From the NCBI GenBank assembly GCA_012841765.1, contig DUUA01000169.1:1-26628 (forward strand): DNA of 26,628 nt. Reading direction: 5' to 3'. Below the pieces are notes generated by a model that was not told the origin of the DNA, did no database searches, and worked only from the letters and a program-made list of their open reading frames with translations. Below are positions 17,396 to 24,416 of the stretch, in pieces. Numbering within the stretch: the stretch's first letter is position 1; each line of letters opens with the position of its first letter. This DNA is from Acholeplasmataceae bacterium. GTDB taxonomy: Bacteria > Bacillota_I > Bacilli_A > ML615J-28 > CAG-698. Made by a program: the position numbers and the translations under genes.

Positions 17396-18481
17396 ATGAA
17401 AAAGACAATACTTTATGAAGAACATGTAAAAAGAGGCGGAAGTATTGTTGAATTTGGAGGATATTTAATGCCTATTAAATATCAAGGCATCCCTTTTGAA
17501 CATGAAGCAGTTCGCACTAATTTAGGAGTTTTTGATTGTTCTCATATGGGCGAAATCTTGATTGAAGGAAAGGAAGCTCTTGATTTTGTTGATTATCTTG
17601 TTACTTCGAACATTAGAAAAATTGGTGATATGCGAATGATTTATGCGCTTATTTTGTATCCAGATGGTGGAATTGTCGATGATCTAATGGTATATAAATA
17701 CAATAATGAAAAAATATTATTAGTTGTGAATGCTTCGAACACAATTAAAGATTATAAATATATTATAGATAAATATCATGGCAAGGAATTTGCTTGTAAA
17801 GTAAGTAATATAACTGAGAAAGTTTCCCAGTTAGCATTACAGGGACCTGATGCTGAGAATTACTTGCAAAAATATACAAAAACAGCATTAAATAAGATGA
17901 TAATGTATGATATTTTGGAAATGAAAGTTTTGAATAAAAAGTTTTTAATATCAAGAAGTGGCTATACTGGTGAAGATGGTTTTGAAATTTATGGGAGTAA
18001 TGAGGATATTTTAGAATTATTCAAAAAAATTGCCGATGATGGTATCACTTTATGTGGTCTTGGGGCAAGAGATACACTGAGATTTGAAGCAGGGCTTCCA
18101 CTTTATGGTCACGAAACAAGTGAGTTAATTAATCCTTTAGAAGCAGGGTTGAGTTTTGCTCTTGCTTTTGAAAAAGATTTTTTTGGAAAAGACACTTTAT
18201 TAGAATTGAAAAAATCAAAATTAAAAAGAAGAACTATTGGTTTGGAATTAATTGGTAGAGGAATTCCTCGAAATGGATATAAGGTATTTAAAGATAATCA
18301 GGAAATTGGTTATGTTACCACAGGTTATATGATTCCAAATACTAAAAATAGTTATGCAGTTGCATTAATAGATAATGCATATTACGAAAAAGATGGAATT
18401 GTTGAAGTGTTAATACACAATAAATTTGTACAAGCTAAAATAAGAAACAAAAGATTTACAGAAATAAAATATAAGAAATAA
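17396..18481 (+). CDS. gcvT: GcvT, aminomethyltransferase (glycine cleavage T protein)
   Basis: The T protein takes the aminomethyl group held on the lipoyl arm of GcvH, releases ammonia and transfers the one-carbon unit to tetrahydrofolate as 5,10-methylene-THF. It is cytoplasmic. At 361 residues it has the family length. Signatures: HMGEILIEG (50-58), YPDGGIVDDLMVYK with the family-conserved Asp pair at 95-96, SGYTGEDGFEIY, and LGARDTLRFEAGLPLYGHE, then the C-terminal barrel with GYVTTG. AGGAGG at 17386-17391 gives a clear start. It is the first gene of a complete gcvT-gcvH-gcvPA-gcvPB-lpd operon, and gcvH starts 12 nt after its stop. Confidence 0.96.
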   Translation: MKKTILYEEHVKRGGSIVEFGGYLMPIKYQGIPFEHEAVRTNLGVFDCSHMGEILIEGKEALDFVDYLVTSNIRKIGDMRMIYALILYPDGGIVDDLMVYKYNNEKILLVVNASNTIKDYKYIIDKYHGKEFACKVSNITEKVSQLALQGPDAENYLQKYTKTALNKMIMYDILEMKVLNKKFLISRSGYTGEDGFEIYGSNEDILELFKKIADDGITLCGLGARDTLRFEAGLPLYGHETSELINPLEAGLSFALAFEKDFFGKDTLLELKKSKLKRRTIGLELIGRGIPRNGYKVFKDNQEIGYVTTGYMIPNTKNSYAVALIDNAYYEKDGIVEVLIHNKFVQAKIRNKRFTEIKYKK

Positions 18482-18493
18482 GGAGAGAATGTT

Positions 18494-18871
18494 ATGATTA
18501 AAGTTTTAAAAGGTTTAAAGTATGCATCAAGCCATGAATGGATTAAAGTTGAAGGAAATATGGGAATTGTTGGAATTTCTGATTATGCACAAGATTCATT
18601 AGGAAATATTGTTTTTCTTGATGCCCCAGAAGTTGGAGATGTAATAGGTAAAGGCGAAGAATTTGGAGTTTTAGAATCTGTAAAAGCTGCTTCTGATTTA
18701 TATTTACCAGTTGGTGGAGAAATAATGGAAGTTAATGAAAAGTTATTAGATAATCCGGAACTTTTAAATGAATCTGCTTTTGATAACTGGATTTTAAAAA
18801 TTAAAATTACAGATTTATCAGAACTTGATGATCTTTTAACTGCCGAAGAATATGAAGCGGAGACAAAATAA
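18494..18871 (+). CDS. gcvH: GcvH, lipoyl carrier protein of glycine cleavage
   Basis: A 125-residue lipoyl carrier that shuttles the aminomethyl group and reducing equivalents between the P, T and L proteins. The lipoylation site is Lys64 in ESVKAASDLY, and the N-terminus has the family pattern SSHEWIKVEG with GISDYAQDSLGNIVF. The AAGGAGA ribosome site (18480-18486) begins at the gcvT stop codon. The stop overlaps the gcvPA start by one base. No lipoate ligase or lipoate synthase gene is in the window, so the arm must be attached by an enzyme encoded elsewhere. Confidence 0.97.
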   Translation: MIKVLKGLKYASSHEWIKVEGNMGIVGISDYAQDSLGNIVFLDAPEVGDVIGKGEEFGVLESVKAASDLYLPVGGEIMEVNEKLLDNPELLNESAFDNWILKIKITDLSELDDLLTAEEYEAETK

Positions 18872-20190
18872 TGCATAAATATTTCCCACAAACCGATTCT
18901 GATATTTCAGAAATGAAAAAGGTTATCGGTATAAAGGATATTGATGAGTTATTTAAGGATATTAATCCTAAAGTAAGAATTAACAAAAAGCTTAATTTGC
19001 CTGAATCGATGTCAGAAGAAGAATTAAGGAAATATCTAGAAGATATAGGTAAAGAAAATAAGCAATTTAATTCTTTTTTAGGTGCTGGTACATATGATAC
19101 TTTGCAGTTTTCAGCAATTTCTGCTTTAACATCTAGACAGGAGTTTTTAACTTCATATACACCATATCAACCAGAAATCGCTCAAGGAACCTTACAATAT
19201 ATTTTTGAATATCAATCAATGATTTGTGAACTAACTGGAATGGATGTTAGTAATGCTTCAATGTATGATGGTTCAACAGCAACGGCTGAGGCTATGTTTA
19301 TGGCAGTAAGCCAAACTAAGAGAACAAAGGTATTATTAAGTAGTACTGTTGATATAAACACAATTGATGTTATTAAAACATATGCAAAATATCGAGAAAT
19401 TGAAATAATAATTGTTGAAGAGAAAGATTTAACTTTTGATAAAGAAAAAGTTTTAGCACTTTTAGATGATGACACAGCTTGTTTTATTAGTCAAACACCA
19501 AATTATTATGGTGTTTTAGAAAACTATGAAGATATAAGCGAATCATTACATAATAACAAATCGTTATTTATAATTAATTCCGATCCTTCAAGCTTAGGTT
19601 TATTTAAAAATCAAAAAGAATGGGGAGCTGATATTGCCTGTGGTAATGCTCAAACTTTAGGAATTCCCAAATCTTTTGGTGGACCTACAGTAGGTTATTT
19701 AGCTTCAACAAAATCATTACTTAGAAAAATGCCCGGAAGAATTTGTGGTGCTACTATTGATAAAGATGGAAAAAGAGGTTTTGTGTTAACATTGCAAGCT
19801 AGAGAACAACATATTAGAAGAGAAAAGGCAACTTCTAATATTTGCTCTAATCAATCATTGATGGCTTTATATATTACGATTTATTTATCTTTAGTTGGAA
19901 AACAAGGGATGAAAGAAATTGCAAAAAGAGCTTATAATAATGCTCATTATTTTGAAGAAAAGTTATTGCAAACTAAAAAGTTTAAAAAAACAAATAATCA
20001 ACCCTTTTTTAAAGAATTTGTCTTAGAGTATTTAGGAAATATAGAAAAACTAAATAAAAACTTATTAGAAAATAACATTTTAAATGGTTTGAGTATTGGT
20101 GATAATAAATTATTACTTTGTGCTACAGAAACTAAAACATTACAAGAAATAGATGATTATATTGCTATTTTGGAGGTTCAAAATGTATGA
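18871..20190 (+). CDS. gcvPA: GcvPA, glycine decarboxylase subunit 1
   Basis: The N-terminal half of the split glycine decarboxylase (P protein), 439 residues. With GcvPB it forms the PLP enzyme that decarboxylates glycine and loads the aminomethyl group onto GcvH. Signatures: FLGAGTYD (about 70-77), TPYQPEIAQGTLQ, YDGSTATAEAMFMA, SFGGPTVGYLAS and the arginine-rich PGRICGATIDKDGKRGFVLT, then REQHIRREKATSNICSNQ. It is a fold-type I aminotransferase domain, but the PLP lysine resides in GcvPB. GGAGA (18859-18863) lies 7 nt before the start. It ends in a TGA that overlaps the gcvPB start by 8 nt, which supports equal production of the two subunits. Confidence 0.96.
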   Translation: MHKYFPQTDSDISEMKKVIGIKDIDELFKDINPKVRINKKLNLPESMSEEELRKYLEDIGKENKQFNSFLGAGTYDTLQFSAISALTSRQEFLTSYTPYQPEIAQGTLQYIFEYQSMICELTGMDVSNASMYDGSTATAEAMFMAVSQTKRTKVLLSSTVDINTIDVIKTYAKYREIEIIIVEEKDLTFDKEKVLALLDDDTACFISQTPNYYGVLENYEDISESLHNNKSLFIINSDPSSLGLFKNQKEWGADIACGNAQTLGIPKSFGGPTVGYLASTKSLLRKMPGRICGATIDKDGKRGFVLTLQAREQHIRREKATSNICSNQSLMALYITIYLSLVGKQGMKEIAKRAYNNAHYFEEKLLQTKKFKKTNNQPFFKEFVLEYLGNIEKLNKNLLENNILNGLSIGDNKLLLCATETKTLQEIDDYIAILEVQNV

Positions 20191-21613
20191 TAAATTAATA
20201 TTTGAAATCTCTAAACAAGGAAGAATAGCTTATTCATTAACTAAGTCGAATGTAAAAAATTATGAATTACCTTTTGAATTATTAAAAAATGAATCTTTGA
20301 ATTTACCTGAGGTAAGTGAACTAGATGTAATAAGGCATTATACTAATATCTCACAAAAAAATTATGGAGTTGAAACAGGATTTTATCCTCTTGGTTCATG
20401 CACTATGAAATATAATCCCAAAATAAACGAAGAGATTGCTAGAAATTATAATTTTACAAATTTACATCCTTTACAGCCGGAATCTTCTATTCAAGGGGCT
20501 TTAAAAGTATATTATGATTTATCAAATTATTTAACCGAATTAACTGGTCTTGATAAATTTTCATTTTCTCCATTTGCTGGTGCCCATGGTGAGCTAACTG
20601 GCTTAATGGTAATGAAAGAATATCATCTGCAAAGAAAAGATTATAAAAGAACTAAAATAATAATTCCTGATTCAGCTCATGGAACTAATCCAGCAAGCTG
20701 TGCAGTAGTTGGTTTTAGTGTTGTGCCTGTAAAGAGTAATGCCAATGGTACTGTTGATATTGAAGAATTAAAATTATTATTAAATGATGAAATAGCTGGT
20801 ATTATGTTAACTAATCCTAATACTTTAGGATTATATGAAAATGATATTTTAGAAATTTCAAAACTTCTTCATGAAAATGGAAGTCTTTTATATTATGATG
20901 GGGCAAATTTAAATGCTTTACTAGGTATTGCTAGACCTGCTGATATGGGTTTTGATATTGTTCATTTAAATCTTCATAAAACATTTTCAACTCCTCATGG
21001 TGGTGGAGGACCAGGTTCTGGCCCTGTAGGAGTATGTAAACATTTAATTCCTTATTTACCAAATCCACAAGTTATTAAAGATGATAATGGGTATCATTTA
21101 TTTAATAGTGAAAAGTCAATTGGTAAAGTTAGCGGATTTTACGGAAATTTTTTAGTTTATTTGAAAGCTTATGCCTACATTTTAACTGTTGGGAAAGATC
21201 ATATGGATAAGATTGCTAAATATTCTGTATTAAATGCAAATTATATTAAAGAATCATTAAAAGATTATTATAAACTACCAATTAATAGAACATGCATGCA
21301 TGAGGTAGTATTTGATGGTTTAATCTCAGGTAAAGCAACAACTTTAGATGTTGCAAAAAGATTATTAGATTATGGATATCATTCACCAACAATTTATTTT
21401 CCTCTTTTATTTCATCAAGCAATGATGATCGAACCTGTTGAAAATGAAACCAAAGAAACTTTAGATGGTTTTATTGATGTTATGATTAAAATTGCAAAAG
21501 AAGCAGAACAAAACCCTGAATTATTGTTTTCTGCTCCTCATAATACCCCAGTAAAAAGATTAGATGAAGTAAAAGCAGTGAGAGAATTAAAAGTAAAGTA
21601 TGGTGATTTATAA
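20183..21613 (+). CDS. gcvPB: GcvPB, glycine decarboxylase subunit 2 (PLP-binding)
   Basis: The C-terminal half of the split glycine decarboxylase, 476 residues. The PLP lysine is Lys266 in HLNLHKTFSTPHGGGGPGSG, a signature of this family. Other motifs: LGSCTMKYNPK, SFSPFAGAHGELTGLM, SAHGTNPASCAVVGF and YYDGANLNALLG. The ATG at 20183 follows GGAGG (20172-20176). An in-frame ATG at 20153 lies upstream of that site and is rejected. The stop is directly followed by the lpd start codon. Confidence 0.97.
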   Translation: MYDKLIFEISKQGRIAYSLTKSNVKNYELPFELLKNESLNLPEVSELDVIRHYTNISQKNYGVETGFYPLGSCTMKYNPKINEEIARNYNFTNLHPLQPESSIQGALKVYYDLSNYLTELTGLDKFSFSPFAGAHGELTGLMVMKEYHLQRKDYKRTKIIIPDSAHGTNPASCAVVGFSVVPVKSNANGTVDIEELKLLLNDEIAGIMLTNPNTLGLYENDILEISKLLHENGSLLYYDGANLNALLGIARPADMGFDIVHLNLHKTFSTPHGGGGPGSGPVGVCKHLIPYLPNPQVIKDDNGYHLFNSEKSIGKVSGFYGNFLVYLKAYAYILTVGKDHMDKIAKYSVLNANYIKESLKDYYKLPINRTCMHEVVFDGLISGKATTLDVAKRLLDYGYHSPTIYFPLLFHQAMMIEPVENETKETLDGFIDVMIKIAKEAEQNPELLFSAPHNTPVKRLDEVKAVRELKVKYGDL

Positions 21614-22921
21614 ATGAAAGATTTAATTATAATAGGTGCCGGTCCTGGAGGTTATGAAGTAGCGTTAGAAGCTAAAAAACAAGGACTTGATGTTGCATTG
21701 ATTAATGGTGGTAAACTTGGTGGTACATGTTTAAACTATGGATGTATTCCAACAAAAACATATCATAAAAATGCTTCTTTAATGAAGGATTTAAAAGATG
21801 CAGAAATTTATGGTTTAAAAGATTTGGCATATTCATTTGATTTTACAAAAGTTAAAAGTCGCAAAGATAAAGTTGTGGAAACATTAAAAGATGGTATTGG
21901 ATTTTTAATGAATAAATTAGAAATTGAAGTTATAAACGGATTTGCTAAATTTAAAGATGACAACACGATACTTGTAAATGATAAAGAATATCAAGCGAAG
22001 AATTTTATTATTGCTACAGGTTCTAAAGATCGCCAATTAGCAAAATTTGCAGATGCTTTAAGTAGTGATGATATGTTACATATGGAAACTTTGCCAAAAA
22101 AAATAGTCATTATTGGTGGTGGTGTTATTGGAATTGAATATGCTGCAATTTTTAATCAATTTGGTGTTGATATAGAAATAGTGGAATATATGGATAGAAT
22201 TGTTTCAACAATTGATCCTGAATTAAGTAAAAGACTATTTAGTTATTTAAAACGACAAAAGATAAAATTTCATTTAAGCTCAAAAGCTTTATATAAAGAC
22301 GATGAATTTGTTTATATAGAAGAAAAAGGTAAAGAAGTTAAAATAGCATATGATAAAGTTTTAGTAAGTATTGGTAGAGTAGCTAATTATCAAGATTTAA
22401 ATCTTGATAATTGTCATGTGAAATATGATAAAAATGGCATTATAACTGATGATAATTTTTTAACATCTAATTCTAATATTTATGCCGTTGGAGATGTAAC
22501 TGGAAAAATGATGTTAGCCCATTATGCTAAATATAGTGGTTTAAGGGCTTTAAATCATATTTTGGGTAAAGAAGATAATATTCGTTTTGACTTAGTGCCA
22601 AATTGCATTTTTAGTTTTCCTGAAATTGCAACTGTTGGTGTTAGTGAAGAATATTATAAAGAAAATGAATTGCCTTATGAAATTTTCAAATCAGTTTATC
22701 AAAGTAATGGAAAAGCTTTTTCAGCAAATGAAACTGATGGCTTTGTAAAACTTGTAGTTCATGAAAATGTAATTACAGGAGCTGCAATTATCGGTTATGA
22801 TGCATCAACGCTTATTCATGAAATGGTTATAGTTATTAATAAAAAAATGACTGTAGGGGAATTTAAAGATGTAATTCATGCGCATCCTACCTTAAGTGAA
22901 TTATTTAATGAAAGTTTTTAA
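21614..22921 (+). CDS. lpdA: Dihydrolipoyl dehydrogenase (glycine cleavage L protein)
   Basis: An FAD- and NAD-dependent disulfide oxidoreductase that reoxidises the dihydrolipoyl arm of GcvH. At 435 residues it is slightly shorter than the common 455-475 and has no N-terminal lipoyl domain. FAD-binding GAGPGG lies at 8-13, the redox-active disulfide is Cys39/Cys44 in GGTCLNYGCIPTKT, the NAD-binding IIGGGVIGIEYA follows in mid-protein, and the C-terminal HAHPTLSE gives the catalytic His424/Glu429 pair. GGTGA (21602-21606) inside gcvPB serves as ribosome site. As last gene of the gcv operon and with pyruvate handled by a ferredoxin enzyme, GcvH is its likely partner. Other lipoyl complexes elsewhere in the genome cannot be excluded. 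Confidence 0.95.
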   Translation: MKDLIIIGAGPGGYEVALEAKKQGLDVALINGGKLGGTCLNYGCIPTKTYHKNASLMKDLKDAEIYGLKDLAYSFDFTKVKSRKDKVVETLKDGIGFLMNKLEIEVINGFAKFKDDNTILVNDKEYQAKNFIIATGSKDRQLAKFADALSSDDMLHMETLPKKIVIIGGGVIGIEYAAIFNQFGVDIEIVEYMDRIVSTIDPELSKRLFSYLKRQKIKFHLSSKALYKDDEFVYIEEKGKEVKIAYDKVLVSIGRVANYQDLNLDNCHVKYDKNGIITDDNFLTSNSNIYAVGDVTGKMMLAHYAKYSGLRALNHILGKEDNIRFDLVPNCIFSFPEIATVGVSEEYYKENELPYEIFKSVYQSNGKAFSANETDGFVKLVVHENVITGAAIIGYDASTLIHEMVIVINKKMTVGEFKDVIHAHPTLSELFNESF

Positions 22922-22940
22922 AATAAGTATAAATTTGTGA

Positions 22941-22971
22941 AAAAAGACTAGAAAATTTTCTAGTCTTTTTT
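22941..22971 (+). terminator. Palindromic (possibly bidirectional) terminator after the gcv operon
   Basis: Bases 22941-22970 form a perfect 30-nt palindrome with arms AAAAAGACTAGAA and TTCTAGTCTTTTT around AATT, 20 nt after the lpd stop. It is flanked by A on the 5' side and T on the 3' side, so it can work on either strand. Confidence 0.92.
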
Positions 22972-22999
22972 AATACTTTATTATTTTGGGTATTTCGGT

Positions 23000-23005
23000 T
23001 ATAAT
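23000..23005 (+). promoter_or_regulatory. Probable -10 element of the pseudo-ABC/LtaS-like cluster
   Basis: A perfect TATAAT, with a weak -35 TTTATT (22977-22982) at 17-nt spacing, 16 nt before the ATG at 23022. It lies just past the gcv terminator, so the three-gene cluster probably has its own transcript with a leader of about ten bases containing the GAGAGG ribosome site (23011-23016). Confidence 0.55.
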
Positions 23006-23021
23006 GTTATGAGAGGCGCTT

Positions 23022-23831
23022 ATGAATTTAGAAATAAAAAATGTTACAATAAAAGGGTTTGAAAGAACTTATTATAAATTAAACATGAATATTGAAGAAA
23101 ATAAAGTTGTTGCTCTTATTTCAAATGATAAGAAGGCTATAAATGATTTTTTTCTTAAAATATCAGGCGTTAATAAAATTCAAGGAGAAGTTTTATTTAG
23201 AGGAAATCATGTTTTTGATAATGAGGAATATTTTGATAACCGATTATTAATTGACTATAGTAAATGTTATCTTACTACTTTAGATAAAGAACATTTAACT
23301 AATTATTTTAAAGATAATTTTGATATGGAAATAGATTTAAATATTTTTGAAAAAATTAATAAAGAATTGCGATTAAGAAATGAATACTTAATTAAAGATA
23401 GATATATTTTCACAAAAAGAGGATTGAACCTTGTTAATTATGCACTAACGATTAGTATTAATAAAGGCATAAATTTTATAAAAAACACTGTAGCAAATTG
23501 TAGTAAAGAAGAAAGAGAGATTATTTTTTCAGGACTATCTAATAAAGGAGCTAGTAGTATTAATTTTTTAGATTTACAAGATAAATTAATAGCTTCCCAG
23601 TTAATTGATATTTATTTAATATTTTCAAATGGTGGAGAAATTATTACTTTAACTAATGATGATGAAATATACGTAGTAAGTGGAGAAATTGTCAATAGTT
23701 TATTATATAATAAAGCTAAAGATATTTCTGTTACAAATTATAATTATAATAAAAATGAAATTAAGACAATGAAAAAGAGAAAGATGATGATAAAAAAAAT
23801 TAAACTTATGGATGTTGAAAGATATTTATGA
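23022..23831 (+). CDS. Degenerate ABC ATPase-like protein (pseudo-NBD), function unknown
   Basis: 269 residues. No named family is recognised, but the layout follows an ABC nucleotide-binding domain. LEIKNVTIKG leads to KVVALIS at about 28-34, where Walker A should follow; it reads SNDKKAIND, without the Gly pattern or correctly placed Lys. Then come GEVLFRGNHVF (55-65), FTKRGLNLVNYALTI (130-144) in the signature position without SGGQ, INFIKN (150-155) where Walker B Asp-Glu would be, NFLDLQ (181-186) where the switch His would be, and DIYLIFSNGGEI (196-207), matching the usual 'D-h-h-h-N-G-x-h' strand. ATP hydrolysis is therefore unlikely. The C-terminus (about 244-269) is Lys-rich. The TGA stop overlaps the next ATG (ATGA), so it is coupled to the membrane protein. 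The ABC relationship is inferred from motif order and should be tested by structure prediction. Confidence 0.7.
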   Translation: MNLEIKNVTIKGFERTYYKLNMNIEENKVVALISNDKKAINDFFLKISGVNKIQGEVLFRGNHVFDNEEYFDNRLLIDYSKCYLTTLDKEHLTNYFKDNFDMEIDLNIFEKINKELRLRNEYLIKDRYIFTKRGLNLVNYALTISINKGINFIKNTVANCSKEEREIIFSGLSNKGASSINFLDLQDKLIASQLIDIYLIFSNGGEIITLTNDDEIYVVSGEIVNSLLYNKAKDISVTNYNYNKNEIKTMKKRKMMIKKIKLMDVERYL

Positions 23832-24406
23832 AATTAATATTTAGAAATTTTTATGTAAGAATCTATTCTTTATTTTTTTTAATTGCGATTGCAACAATAT
23901 TTTCTTTTGTGTTTGCAAAGGAAACAATTTTCTTTGAATCGGGTATTCATAATTTGTATGTAATTATTATTCTTTATGGAGGAATTATTCCTTTTATTAC
24001 TATTAAAAGAAAATTGATTTCGCAAACAAAGTTTGGAATAACAAGAAAAAAAACATTTATGAATAACACTTTTGCATATCTACTTATAAGCAGTTTTTTT
24101 ATTTTTTATGAACTTTTTATATTTATAATGCAGTATGCATTTGATTATGTTTATTTTTTAGATATGAATTTACTAATTAATGTCGCTTTAAGTTTTTTTA
24201 TTATTGCAACTTATGGTGAAATAGTTGGATTAAGTTATTTTAATGAGTATATTAAAATAGGATTTATTATTTTACTTGCTGTTATTTTATTGCTTTTATA
24301 TTATTTTTTACAAAATTTTATAACTAATATTTTATTAATTATTATTGCTTTTATATTATTTTATGTATCTCTAAAAACATATAAAAATTATCTAGTCAAA
24401 GAATAG
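23828..24406 (+). CDS. Six-helix membrane protein, ABC-2 permease-like
   Basis: 192 residues with about six predicted membrane segments (near 13-29, 43-60, 82-103, 115-135, 143-160 and 164-182). After the second helix there is a basic cytoplasmic-type loop with FGITRKK (69-75). This resembles the 'FGxSRK' loop seen in many Bacillota ABC-2 type permeases, where the coupling helix meets the ATPase. It is shorter than usual for such permeases (commonly 230 or more). Its start overlaps the stop of the pseudo-NBD gene in an ATGA arrangement, and the LtaS-like gene begins 10 nt after its stop. Assignment as the membrane partner of the pseudo-NBD is inference from this loop and the gene order. It could be an unrelated small membrane protein. 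Confidence 0.65.
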   Translation: MKLIFRNFYVRIYSLFFLIAIATIFSFVFAKETIFFESGIHNLYVIIILYGGIIPFITIKRKLISQTKFGITRKKTFMNNTFAYLLISSFFIFYELFIFIMQYAFDYVYFLDMNLLINVALSFFIIATYGEIVGLSYFNEYIKIGFIILLAVILLLLYYFLQNFITNILLIIIAFILFYVSLKTYKNYLVKE

Positions 24407-24416
24407 AGGGGTATTT

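Noticed and set aside
17763..17954. 63-residue minus-strand ORF opposite gcvT
   Set aside because: It lies wholly inside gcvT and shows only low-complexity hydrophobic composition.
18583..18891. 102-residue minus-strand ORF opposite gcvH
   Set aside because: It overlaps a certain gene (gcvH) on the other strand and has no recognisable protein pattern.
19212..19475. 87-residue minus-strand ORF opposite gcvPA
   Set aside because: It is a frame shadow of gcvPA with no family resemblance and no need for a second gene there.
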